A program made the position numbers and the translations under genes. From Nevskia sp035651715 (lineage in GTDB: Bacteria; Pseudomonadota; Gammaproteobacteria; Nevskiales; Nevskiaceae), in NCBI GenBank assembly GCA_035651715.1, contig DASRFD010000079.1, positions 1 to 37,673 on the forward strand: 37,673 nt of DNA, in the 5' to 3' direction. The notes below the pieces were generated by a model. The model made no database searches, was not told the origin of the DNA, and worked only from the letters and a program-made list of their open reading frames with translations. Shown here piece by piece: positions 14,922 through 24,945 of the stretch. Each line of letters starts with the position of its first letter. Position 1 is the stretch's first letter.

Positions 14922-15761
14922 ATGACCCCTCTCAACGAGTACGAACACCGCCAGCTGGAGCAGATCCGCGCCTGGCGCGCCCAGTCTCCGGGCCTGGCCA
15001 CCCGCACCATCGGCAAGGCCTCCGGCCCGCTGGCCAGCGCGGTCGAAAAGGCCGTGCCGACGGTGGCGTTGCGCCTGAGCCTGGACGCGGTGCACGCCGC
15101 CGCGGTGCGCCTCAGCGACCGCCGCTCGATCCTGCGCAAGGCCGGCGTGTCGAACGTCGAGGAACTGCGGCATGCGGAGCTGCAGACCTGCGACCGCCTG
15201 GCCCTGCAGGTCGGTCAGCGTGCCGCGCTCGCCGCGGGCGGCAGCGGCGCGCTGTTCGGCGTCGCCGGCGGCCTCGGCCTGGTGGCCGACCTGCCGACCC
15301 TGCTGACCCTGACCTTCCGCACCATCCACCGCACGGCGCTGTGTTACGGCGAGGACCTGACGCCGCCGGAGCGCCGCCCCCTGCCGGTGGCGGTGTTCGC
15401 GCTGGCCTCGGCCAACTCGATGGAGGAGAAGGAGGACGCGCTGCACGCCATCGACTCCGTCGGCGGCGGCGCCGGCGACGCCGGCGTCGAAGGCATGAGC
15501 CGCGCCGCGCAGCGCGAGCTGGCCAAGGACAGCGTCGCCTTCAGCCTCAACAACCTCGGCAAGAGCCTCGCGCGCAACCTCGGCTGGCGCAAGGCCGGCG
15601 AGTCCCTGCCCCTGGTCGGCGCGGTGGTCGGCGGCTCGGTCAACGCCTGGTACCTGCACGACCTGGCGCGCGCCGCGCGCTACACCTTCCAGCTGCGCTG
15701 GCTGCGCCAGAAATACGGGCACGAGCACGCCCTGGAGCCGGCTGCCGCGGCGGCGGAGTGA
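14922..15761 (+). CDS. EcsC family protein
   Basis: A 279-residue protein of the EcsC family. Family features are the N-terminal LNEYEHRQLEQIRAWR, the hydrophobic Gly-rich block GGSGALFGVAGGLGLVADLP (about residues 107-126), TFRTIHRTALCYG, and the C-terminal block SLPLVGAVVGGSVNAWYLHD. In Bacillus, EcsC is encoded with the EcsAB ABC transporter, but its role is unknown, and no transporter lies here. The ATG at 14922 was chosen since the conserved N-terminus begins there; an upstream in-frame ATG at 14871 runs through the non-coding gap. Its stop overlaps the GTG of the next gene. Confidence 0.88.
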   Translation: MTPLNEYEHRQLEQIRAWRAQSPGLATRTIGKASGPLASAVEKAVPTVALRLSLDAVHAAAVRLSDRRSILRKAGVSNVEELRHAELQTCDRLALQVGQRAALAAGGSGALFGVAGGLGLVADLPTLLTLTFRTIHRTALCYGEDLTPPERRPLPVAVFALASANSMEEKEDALHAIDSVGGGAGDAGVEGMSRAAQRELAKDSVAFSLNNLGKSLARNLGWRKAGESLPLVGAVVGGSVNAWYLHDLARAARYTFQLRWLRQKYGHEHALEPAAAAAE

Positions 15762-16234
15762 GCGGTCCTCCGGAACTGCGGCCGGCGCGCGCCGGCGAGG
15801 CCGGGCGGCTCAGCGCCATCGCCCACGCGGCCAAGGCGGCGCTCGGCTACCCGCCGCCGCTGATCGCGGCCTGGCACGAGGAGCTGACCATCGAGCCGGA
15901 GCTGCTGCTGCGTCACACCGTCTGGGCGCTGGAGTGCGAGGGCGCGGTGCAGGGCTTCTTCAGCATCCACGCCGCCGGCAGCGGCGCCGTGCTGGCGCAC
16001 CTGTGGGTCGATCCGCCGGCGCAGCGGCGCGGCTTCGGCAGCATGCTGCTGCGCAAGGCCCTGCAGCTTGCCTCGGTGAGCCGGCTCGCCTGGCTGGAAG
16101 TGGACGCGGAGCCGAGCGCGGAAGCGTTCTACCTGCGGCACGGCCTGCACAAGGTCGGCGAGATCGCGGCGCCGATCCCGGGGGACGAGAAGCGCGTGCG
16201 GCCGCAGCTGCGATACACCGTTCCGCGCGGCTAG
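15758..16234 (+). CDS. GNAT family N-acetyltransferase
   Basis: A 158-residue GNAT acetyltransferase. The acetyl-CoA-binding motif A is LWVDPPAQRRGFGSMLLRKA (about residues 82-101), with Q-R-R-G-F-G at 89-94, and motif B is near FYLRHGLHKVGEI. GNAT enzymes move an acetyl group from acetyl-CoA to an amine; the acceptor cannot be predicted. The N-terminal IAHAAKAALGYPPPLIAAWHEELTI resembles a frequent subgroup in environmental proteobacteria. The start is a GTG overlapping the EcsC stop (GTGA), so the two are coupled. Confidence 0.88.
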   Translation: MSGPPELRPARAGEAGRLSAIAHAAKAALGYPPPLIAAWHEELTIEPELLLRHTVWALECEGAVQGFFSIHAAGSGAVLAHLWVDPPAQRRGFGSMLLRKALQLASVSRLAWLEVDAEPSAEAFYLRHGLHKVGEIAAPIPGDEKRVRPQLRYTVPRG

Positions 16235-16302
16235 GCCGTACCCATAGCGGCGCTGCCGGCCGCCGGTCAGCTACATCCGGATCACGGCGACGGGCTGGAG
16301 CC

Positions 16303-16368
16303 AGGGCCTGTTCACGCTATTTGATCCCTTCCCGGGGGTAACGCAGCGATCGAATGGCGCGAACAGAC

Positions 16369-16372
<4 letters not shown>
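16303..16372. repeat. CTAG-bounded palindromic repeat, copy B (70 bp)
   Basis: The left arm AGGGCCTGTTCACGCTATTT and the right arm ...GGCGCGAACAGACCTAG are imperfect inverted repeats; the loop contains CCCTTCCCGGGGGTAACGC. It is related to copies A and C. It sits between convergent GNAT and ntrC genes, where it could also act as a bidirectional hairpin. The CTAG at its right end contains the TAG stop of ntrC. The preceding bases GGCTGGA-CC are shared with copy C. Confidence 0.8.
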
Positions 16373-17816
<1,444 letters not shown>

Positions 17817-17820
<4 letters not shown>

Positions 17821-18899
17821 GGCATATCCCCGAGCGGCAGGAACATGGAAAACACCGTACGTCCCGCTTGTGACTGACATTCGATCAGCCCTCCATGGCT
17901 GTGAATGAGGTATTGGGCGATGGGCAGGCCCAGGCCGGTGCCCTCGGCGCGCGTGGTGACCATCGGGTAGAAAATCTTCTCCATCATGGGCGGCGGAATG
18001 CCGGGGCCGTTGTCCTCGATGTCCATCTGGATCACCAGGCGGTGGCGGCGGCCGCCGATGGTGACCTGGCGGCGGGTGCGGGTGCGCAGCACGATGGTGC
18101 CGCGGCCGTCGCGGTGGTACGAGGCCAGGGCCTGCAGCGCGTTACGCGCGACGTTGAGCGCGGCCTGGATCAGCTGCTCGCGGTCGGCCAGCACCTCGGG
18201 GATGCTGGGGTCGTAGTCGCGCAGCACGGCGATGCCGCGCGGCGCCTCGGCTTCCAGCAGCTGGCGCACGTGCTCGAGGATCTGGTGCACGTTGACCATC
18301 GCCTTCTGCGGCAGGCGGTTGGGACCGAGCAGGCGGTCGACCAGGTTCTGCAGGCGGTCGGCCTCGCGGATGATCACCTGGGTGTACTCGCGGTGCTCGC
18401 TGTCGGGATACTCCCGCTCCAGCAGCTGCGCCGCGCCGCGGATGCCGCCGAGCGGGTTCTTGATCTCGTGCGCCATGCCGCGGATCAGCTCGCGGCTGGC
18501 CTGGTGCTGGGTCAGCAGCAGCTCGTCGCGCGAGATGCGCAAGTGGCGGTCGAGGGCGAGGATTTCCATCATCAGACCCGGCTTGCCGCCGAGCAGCGGC
18601 GTGACCGTGCAGTCCACCGTGATCGGCTCCTCGCCGTTGCGCCGCAGCTTGAGCTCGCGTTCGATGAAGCCGCTGCCGGTCTCGATGGCGCGGCGCAGCC
18701 GTTCCTCGTGTTCGCCGAAGCGCGGCACCGCCTCGGCCAGCGCCTCGCCCAGCGCATGGTGGCGGCTGAGGCCGAACAGGCTCTCGGCGGCGGAATTGAT
18801 GTAGGTGATGCGCAAACCATGATCGAGCGTGATGACCGCCGTCGTCAGCCCGTCGAGGATGGCGGCGGGCTGGCTCCGGCTAAGAACGGAGAATTTCAT
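17817..18899 (-). CDS. ntrB: Nitrogen regulation sensor histidine kinase NtrB
   Basis: A 360-residue cytoplasmic kinase without membrane segments. A PAS domain (about residues 8-120: TTAVITLDHGLRITYINSAAE) is followed by the dimerisation/phosphotransfer domain with His144 in GMAHEIKNPLGGIRGAAQLL, then the ATPase domain with NVARNALQA (N box), DNGPGI (G1), and TGLGLPIAQ (G2). NtrB phosphorylates NtrC when nitrogen is short and acts as a phosphatase with PII when it is ample. It heads ntrBC, downstream of glnA and the DUF4124 gene on the same strand, an order known from pseudomonads and relatives. A sigma-54-like site lies directly upstream. Confidence 0.97.
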
Positions 18900-18908
18900 A
18901 GTTGGCTG

Positions 18909-18927
18909 CTCGCAAGATGTGCGCCAG
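18909..18927 (-). promoter_or_regulatory. Candidate sigma-54 promoter of ntrBC
   Basis: On the minus strand, TGGCGCACATCTTGC has the required GG-N10-GC spacing and matches the -24/-12 consensus closely (TTGC intact). A start about 12 bases after the GC falls nearly on the ntrB ATG, so the transcript would be almost leaderless. That makes the site less certain. Confidence 0.5.
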
Positions 18928-18977
18928 CGGCGTAAGCGTGCAGTAAGCGGCGGCGGCGGGCGGCCGCCCGCCGGTGT

Positions 18978-19508
18978 TCAGTGCCTGGCGGTCGGCGGCT
19001 TGACGTGGATGGTCACCGCGGCCGTGCGCTCCAGCTCGCGGCCGTCGGCGCCGATCAGGGCGGCGGACACGCTGTGCTCGCCGCGGTCCACCCGCGCATA
19101 GAGGAAGGCGGTGGACGGCGTCGGTTCCTTGTTCTCGGCGGTACCGTCGAGGTAGTAGATCACCCCCTCGCCGGGCTGCAGGCTGCCCGATACCGTCACC
19201 GTGAACTTGCCCTCGGCGTCGCGGATGGTTTCGTCCTGCGCCGGCGAGGCGATGCTGAAGCTGCCGCCGCCGCCACCGCCGCCTTCAGCCTTCGGCGCCG
19301 GCGCGGTGTCCGCCAGCGGCGCGCTGGGCGGCGGGCTGGCGCTGTGGCTGTAGGTCTGCAGGTGCGGCAGCTCCGCCGGCTTGTCGCTCGGCGCCTGCGG
19401 CTTGTCCGAGTAGTGCACCACGCCCTTGTCGTCGGTCCAGCGGTAGACGTCGCCGGCGACGGCGGCGGAACTGAGGCAGGCCAGGGTGACGGCGATCAGG
19501 ATGCGCAT
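18978..19508 (-). CDS. Secreted DUF4124 domain protein
   Basis: A 176-residue exported protein. A signal peptide (MRILIAVTLACLSSAAVA) precedes a short N-terminal DUF4124 domain, GDVYRWTDDKGVVHYSDKP, then a low-complexity Pro/Ala/Gly linker with a run of seven Gly. The C-terminal part (FSIASPAQDETIRDAEGKFTVTV...) looks like a small immunoglobulin-like domain. DUF4124 proteins often lie between glnA and ntrB in gammaproteobacteria, with no known function. A terminator-like hairpin after glnA and a candidate promoter before ntrB suggest it may be expressed partly alone. Confidence 0.85.
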   Translation of the reverse strand: MRILIAVTLACLSSAAVAGDVYRWTDDKGVVHYSDKPQAPSDKPAELPHLQTYSHSASPPPSAPLADTAPAPKAEGGGGGGGSFSIASPAQDETIRDAEGKFTVTVSGSLQPGEGVIYYLDGTAENKEPTPSTAFLYARVDRGEHSVSAALIGADGRELERTAAVTIHVKPPTARH

Positions 19509-19615
19509 GCGCGGCAAAATAGCGCGCGGCCGGGGCGCTGTAAACCGGATTGCGCCGCCATCTGCAAGGCGCAGCAAAAAGGCGCCGCCGGTCTGTCACA
19601 AAGGCCAAACAAGAA

Positions 19616-19633
19616 GGCCCCCTCGCGGGGGCC
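19616..19633 (-). terminator. Intrinsic terminator after glnA
   Basis: On the minus strand, a 7-bp stem GGCCCCC / GGGGGCC with a 4-base loop is followed by TTCTTGTTT. It lies about 120 nt after the glnA stop and is the most terminator-like of the hairpins in this gap. Confidence 0.65.
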
Positions 19634-19668
19634 CTCCAGTGAAACATCCGACTTCCTGCTTCGTTTTT

Positions 19669-19753
19669 ACCCCCTTGAGTCAAGGGGGTGGTTCGCGAAG
19701 CGAACCGGGGGTTGTGGCAAACCCAGCCGGGTACCACTCCCTGTGAGCGTCGC

Positions 19754-19764
<11 letters not shown>
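19669..19764. repeat. Cluster of three hairpins at the glnA 3' end
   Basis: Three inverted repeats lie in a row. One is 19669-19689 (ACCCCCTTGA / TCAAGGGGGT, one-base loop). The second is 19690-19706 (GGTTCGC / GCGAACC, loop GAA). The third is 19736-19764 (ACTCCCTGT / ACAGGGAGT), which overlaps the glnA stop. Together with the terminator at 19616 they would fold the whole glnA 3' end. They may be an intergenic palindromic repeat family or an mRNA-stabilising structure. Confidence 0.6.
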
Positions 19765-21163
<1,399 letters not shown>

Positions 21164-21230
21164 GGGTGCTGTCTCCTGCGAGGGGTGTTGAATAGTTGAG
21201 CCCACCGGTTGGCCGGCAGTGCACCGATTT

Positions 21231-21250
21231 GAAGCACGAACTATGCCAAA
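21231..21250 (-). promoter_or_regulatory. Sigma-54 promoter of glnA
   Basis: On the minus strand, TTGGCATAGTTCGTGCTT fits the -24/-12 consensus with GG (21246-21247) and GC (21234-21235) ten bases apart. The predicted start near 21222 leaves a leader of about 60 nt. Position in front of glnA and the nearby ntrBC genes support it. No NtrC-type enhancer site with correct spacing was recognised. Confidence 0.7.
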
Positions 21251-21305
21251 GCGCTCTTCAAAATGCCCCGACGGCAGGCTTTGAACAGGCTGGTTCCCTG
21301 GCGCC

Positions 21306-21457
21306 GGGAAGCCTCTGATCCATCCCATGCCCAGCCGCGCCTCGGCGGCGCCGTCCGTGCACTCGAAGTGCACCGCGCTCCCCGCCTTGCCCTGCGGCTC
21401 CCGTTCAGAGACGGAAGCGCCGGGTGGGCAGGGCATGGGATGAATCAGGGGCTCCCT
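21306..21457. repeat. Inverted-repeat element upstream of glnA (152 bp)
   Basis: The left end (GGGAAGCCTCTGATCCATCC then CATGCCC) and the reverse complement of the right end (AGGGAGCCCCTGATTCATCC then CATGCCC) match over about 27 positions with few differences. A central GTGCACT-CGA-AGTGCAC palindrome lies at 21358-21374. It has no gene inside. It looks like a non-autonomous mobile element inserted just upstream of the glnA sigma-54 promoter, where activator sites would normally be. Confidence 0.65.
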
Positions 21458-21460
21458 AAA

Positions 21461-21483
21461 CCCGCGGCTGTTCAGGCCGCGGG
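21461..21483 (-). terminator. Possible terminator after psiF
   Basis: A perfect 8-bp stem (CCCGCGGC / GCCGCGGG, loop of 7) lies 26 nt after the psiF stop on the minus strand and is followed by TTTAGG. The short T-run makes it modest. Confidence 0.45.
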
Positions 21484-21508
21484 CGGGGGATTATACGCGC
21501 GCCGGGCT

Positions 21509-21877
21509 TTAGCCCTTGAGGCAGGTCTTCATGAAGGCCTTGCGGTCCGCGCCCTTGAGGCCCTTGCCGGTGGCGTCGGCGTTGCAGTCCTTCATCTTCT
21601 GCTGCTGGGTCGTCTTGACCGGAGTCGCGGCAGGGGCGCCGTCCTTGCTCAGGCAGGCCTTCATGAAGGCCTTGCGATCCGCGCCCTTCTTGCCCTTGGC
21701 GTCGGCGTTGCAGTCCTTCATCTTCTGCTGCTGGCTGCCGGCCGGCTTGGCGTCGGTGGCCGGAGCAGTTGCGGGAGCTGCGGCCGGAGCGGCTGCGGCA
21801 AGCGCCGCGGCGTCGGCGGCATAGACCGGAACGGCCGCGCAGGCGGCAAAGACGGCGGCGAAGAGCATCCCTTTCAT
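21509..21877 (-). CDS. psiF: PsiF repeat protein
   Basis: A 122-residue exported protein. The signal peptide MKGMLFAAVFAACAAVPVYA is followed by an Ala/Pro linker and two copies of the PsiF repeat: QQQKMKDCNADAKGKKGADR with AFMKACL, and QQQKMKDCNADATGKGLKGADR-type with AFMKTCL. Each repeat has two Cys that may form a disulfide. PsiF is phosphate-starvation-induced in E. coli, with no known biochemical role. AGGAGA sits seven bases before the ATG. No PhoB box was recognised upstream. Confidence 0.92.
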   Translation of the reverse strand: MKGMLFAAVFAACAAVPVYAADAAALAAAAPAAAPATAPATDAKPAGSQQQKMKDCNADAKGKKGADRKAFMKACLSKDGAPAATPVKTTQQQKMKDCNADATGKGLKGADRKAFMKTCLKG

Positions 21878-22067
21878 CGCGATTCTCCTAGGCAGTTGGC
21901 GGCTGCGGCGCAGCCATAGTTGTCGGATCCGGCGCAGCGGGGCGCGGGACGCTCCGAGCCTAGCACGGCCGCGAACGGGCTGGATTACAGGATGCCTCCA
22001 GGGTTCCGGCGGATTGACCGGCCCATCCCGGCATGACACCGTCAGCCGCTCCTCCGCTGGTCCGGCC

Positions 22068-23450
22068 ATGCGCAGATTCCTGCCCCTGTATGTCCTCGCC
22101 GTGCTCGCCGCGGTGCTCGCCGCCGCGGTCCTGGCGCGCTGGGGCGGGGGGCTCTATCCCGGTGGCGGCGCCGCAGTGCTGGCGACACCGGCGGGGGCGG
22201 CGGCGCCGGTGCCGCTGCTGCGCCTGCTGCTGCAGATGCTGGTGGTGATCGGCGCCGCCCGCCTGTGCGGCCGGGGTTTCAGCCGTCTCGGCCAGCCCGC
22301 GGTGGTGGGCGAGATTGTCGCCGGCGTCCTGCTCGGGCCCTCGCTGCTCGGCCTGCTGTGGCCGCAGGCGCTAGCGGCGTTGTTCCCGGCGGCGGAGCTG
22401 GCGCCGCTGCAGCTGCTCAGCCAGGTCGGCGTGCTGCTGTTCATGTTCGGCATCGGCATGGAGGTGGACTTGTCGGAGCTGCGCCGCCAAGCGCGCGCCG
22501 CGCTGGTCATCAGCCACGTCAGCATGGCCCTGCCGTTCCTATTGGGCATGGCACTGGCGCTGATGGCCTATCCCCTGCTGGCGCCGGCCGGCGTGCCGTT
22601 CCACGCCTTCGCCCTGTTCCTCGGCATCGCCATGAGCATCACTGCCTTTCCGGTGCTGGCGCGCATCCTCGAAGAGCGGCGCATGATGCACACGCCGGTG
22701 GGCCGCATGGCCATCGCCTGCGCCGCAATCGGCGATGTCAGCGCCTGGTGCCTGCTGGCCCTGGTAGTGGCTCTGGCCCACGCCGACGGGCCGTGGGGCG
22801 CGGCGCGCAGCGCCGGCCTGGGGCTGCTGTTCGTGTTGGCGCTGCAATGGGGCGTGAAGCCCTGGCTGCGGCGCCGCTTCGCCCGCGAGCTCGCCCCCGC
22901 CGCGGCGCTGGCCTGGGCCCTGCTGCTGTTGCTGGCCTGCGCCGCCTGCACCGAGGCGATCGGCGTTCACGCCCTGTTCGGCGCCTTCCTCGCCGGCACC
23001 GCGATGCCCGCGGGCGCCGGCCGGCGCGCTCTGCTGCGCGATCGCCTGAGCGGCTTCGCCGCCGCCGGGCTGCTGCCGCTGTTCTTCGCCCTGACCGGCC
23101 TGCGCACCCAGGTCGGCCTGCTGCAGGGCTTCCAGGACTGGCTGCTTTGCGGCCTGATCGTGGCGGCGGCGGTGGCCGGCAAGCTCGGCGGCACCCTGCT
23201 GGCGGCGCGCTGGACTGGCTCCGGCTGGCGTGAGGCGTTCCGGCTCGGCGCGCTGATGAATACGCGCGGCCTGATCGAGCTGATTGTGCTCAACCTGGGC
23301 TACGACCTCGGCATCCTCTCCACCCGCGCCTTCACCATGCTGGTGCTGATGGCCTTGCTGACCACGGTCGCCACCGGGCCCCTGCTGCAACTGGCCCGGA
23401 TCGGCCAGGGCGCCGCCGAGGACGCGGCCGCATCACGCGCTTCGGGTTGA
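22068..23450 (+). CDS. CPA2-type cation:proton antiporter
   Basis: A 460-residue integral membrane protein with about 12 hydrophobic segments. Family hallmarks of the monovalent cation:proton antiporter-2 group are visible: GQPAVVGEIVAGVLLGPSLLG, GVLLFMFGIGMEVDLSELRR, ITAFPVLARILEER, and AIGDVSAWCLLALVV. The Asp in the last is the expected proton/cation-coupling residue. HALFGAFLAGTAMP and LMNTRGLIELIVLNLG also match. It has no C-terminal TrkA/RCK nucleotide-binding domain. It probably exchanges Na+ or K+ for H+ across the inner membrane; which ion is not known. An in-frame ATG at 22014 exists, but the membrane start favours 22068. Confidence 0.88.
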   Translation: MRRFLPLYVLAVLAAVLAAAVLARWGGGLYPGGGAAVLATPAGAAAPVPLLRLLLQMLVVIGAARLCGRGFSRLGQPAVVGEIVAGVLLGPSLLGLLWPQALAALFPAAELAPLQLLSQVGVLLFMFGIGMEVDLSELRRQARAALVISHVSMALPFLLGMALALMAYPLLAPAGVPFHAFALFLGIAMSITAFPVLARILEERRMMHTPVGRMAIACAAIGDVSAWCLLALVVALAHADGPWGAARSAGLGLLFVLALQWGVKPWLRRRFARELAPAAALAWALLLLLACAACTEAIGVHALFGAFLAGTAMPAGAGRRALLRDRLSGFAAAGLLPLFFALTGLRTQVGLLQGFQDWLLCGLIVAAAVAGKLGGTLLAARWTGSGWREAFRLGALMNTRGLIELIVLNLGYDLGILSTRAFTMLVLMALLTTVATGPLLQLARIGQGAAEDAAASRASG

Positions 23451-23583
23451 TGCCGCGCTTGCGCGAAGGTACGGCGGCGGCCGGCAGCGGCAAGGCTTTC
23501 AGCGGAAGCTCTGCTGCGCCGTCACCGCGCCTTGGCGCGAGGACGCCCGACCGCTTCCATCCAGCCGGTTTCGGCCGGGTTGA

Positions 23584-23589
23584 TATACT
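23584..23589 (+). promoter_or_regulatory. Candidate -10 element of the glyQ promoter
   Basis: TTGATATACTT contains TATACT, close to the sigma-70 -10 consensus, 35 nt before the glyQ ATG in a GC-rich gap. No clear -35 is seen. Confidence 0.4.
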
Positions 23590-23623
23590 TCCCGGCCATT
23601 TTTCCGACCGTTGCGCACCCGCC

Positions 23624-24514
23624 ATGACCTTCCAGGACCTGATCCTGACGCTCCAGACCTACTGGGCCCGGCAGGGCTGCGTCATCGTCCAGCCGCTGGA
23701 CATGGAAGTGGGCGCCGGCACCTTCCACTGGGCCACCTTCCTGCGCTCGATCGGTCCCGAGCCGTGGAACGCCGCCTACGTTCAGCCCAGCCGCCGCCCC
23801 ACCGACGGCCGCTACGGCGAGAACCCCAACCGCCTGCAGCACTACTACCAGTTCCAGGTGCTGATGAAGCCGAGCCCGCCGAACATCCAGCAGCTGTACC
23901 TGGATTCGCTCAAGCTGCTCGGCTTCGATCCGCTGGTGCACGACATCCGCTTCGTCGAGGACAACTGGGAGAGCCCCACCCTCGGCGCCTGGGGCCTGGG
24001 CTGGGAGGTCTGGCTCAACGGCATGGAAGTGACCCAGTTCACCTACTTCCAGCAGGTCGGCGGCCTGGAGTGCAGGCCGGTGGCGGGCGAGATCACCTAT
24101 GGCCTCGAGCGCCTGGCGATGTACATCCAGAAGAAGGAAAGCGTCTACGACCTGGTGTGGTCGGACGTCGGCGGCCGCATCGTGACCTACGGCGACGTCT
24201 ACAGGCAGAACGAGGTGGAGCAGTCCGCCTACAACTTCGAGCACGCCGACACCCGCGCGCTGTTCGAGCGCTTCGCCGTGGCGGAAGCCGAGTGCCAGCG
24301 CATGATCGAGGCCGGCCTGCCGCTGCCGGCCTACGAGCGCGTGCTGCAGGCCTCGCACAGCTTCAACCTGCTCGACGCGCGCGGCGCCATCAGCGTCACC
24401 GAGCGCCAGGCCTACATCCTGCGCGTGCGCACCCTGGCGCGGCTCTGCGCCGAGGCCTATTACGCGGCGCGCGAGAAGCTCGGCTTCCCGCTGCTCAAGC
24501 AGCAGGCGGCCTGA
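23624..24514 (+). CDS. glyQ: Glycyl-tRNA synthetase alpha chain
   Basis: A 296-residue alpha subunit of the bacterial heterotetrameric glycyl-tRNA synthetase; it holds the class II catalytic core that makes glycyl-adenylate. Conserved segments are clear: TFQDLILTLQTYWARQGCV, FLRSIGPEPWNAAYVQPSRR, GRYGENPNRLQHYYQFQV, and RFVEDNWESPTLGAWGLGWE. Its partner glyS follows, but after a 405-nt unrelated gene rather than directly. Confidence 0.98.
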   Translation: MTFQDLILTLQTYWARQGCVIVQPLDMEVGAGTFHWATFLRSIGPEPWNAAYVQPSRRPTDGRYGENPNRLQHYYQFQVLMKPSPPNIQQLYLDSLKLLGFDPLVHDIRFVEDNWESPTLGAWGLGWEVWLNGMEVTQFTYFQQVGGLECRPVAGEITYGLERLAMYIQKKESVYDLVWSDVGGRIVTYGDVYRQNEVEQSAYNFEHADTRALFERFAVAEAECQRMIEAGLPLPAYERVLQASHSFNLLDARGAISVTERQAYILRVRTLARLCAEAYYAAREKLGFPLLKQQAA

Positions 24515-24521
24515 GACCGCC

Positions 24522-24926
24522 GTGGGCACGGTGCATCGCGGCGGCTGCCTGTGCGGCGGCGTGCGCTACGAATACGGCGGCGAATTCACCCAGTTCGTCT
24601 ACTGCCACTGCGGCCAGTGCCGCAAGGCACAGGGCAGCGCTTTCGCCAGCAACGCGCCGATCGAGGAGGCGAAGTTCCGCCTGCTCGCCGGGGCGGAGCT
24701 GCTGAAGGGCTACGCCTCCTCGCCGGGCAAGCAGCGCGTGTTCTGCGGCAACTGCGGCTCGCCGATCTACAGCAAGACCGCGGCGAAGCCCGGTGTGCTG
24801 CGCCTGCGCATGGGCACGCTGGACACGCCGCCCGGCATCAAGCCGCAGGCGCATATCTACACGGCCTCCAAGGCCGCCTGGTACGACATTCTCGACGGCC
24901 TGCCGCAGCACGCGGAACGGGCGTAG
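24522..24926 (+). CDS. GFA family zinc-binding protein
   Basis: A 134-residue protein of the GFA (glutathione-dependent formaldehyde-activating) superfamily. Zinc-ligand cysteines appear in the usual places: GGCLCGGVRY near the N-terminus, YCHCGQCRKAQGSAFASN, and FCGNCGSPIYS. The founding enzyme was proposed to add glutathione to formaldehyde, but most members are uncharacterised. It starts at a GTG 7 nt after glyQ and ends 19 nt before glyS, so it must be co-transcribed with the synthetase genes. No aminoacylation role is known. Confidence 0.9.
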   Translation: MGTVHRGGCLCGGVRYEYGGEFTQFVYCHCGQCRKAQGSAFASNAPIEEAKFRLLAGAELLKGYASSPGKQRVFCGNCGSPIYSKTAAKPGVLRLRMGTLDTPPGIKPQAHIYTASKAAWYDILDGLPQHAERA

Positions 24927-24945
24927 TCATCAAAAGAAAAGCGTC

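Noticed and set aside
21358..21374. GTGCACT-CGA-AGTGCAC as an NtrC enhancer site
   Set aside because: The half-sites TGCAC and GTGCA are 5 nt apart rather than 7, and the palindrome is inside an inverted-repeat element. It was kept only as part of that element.
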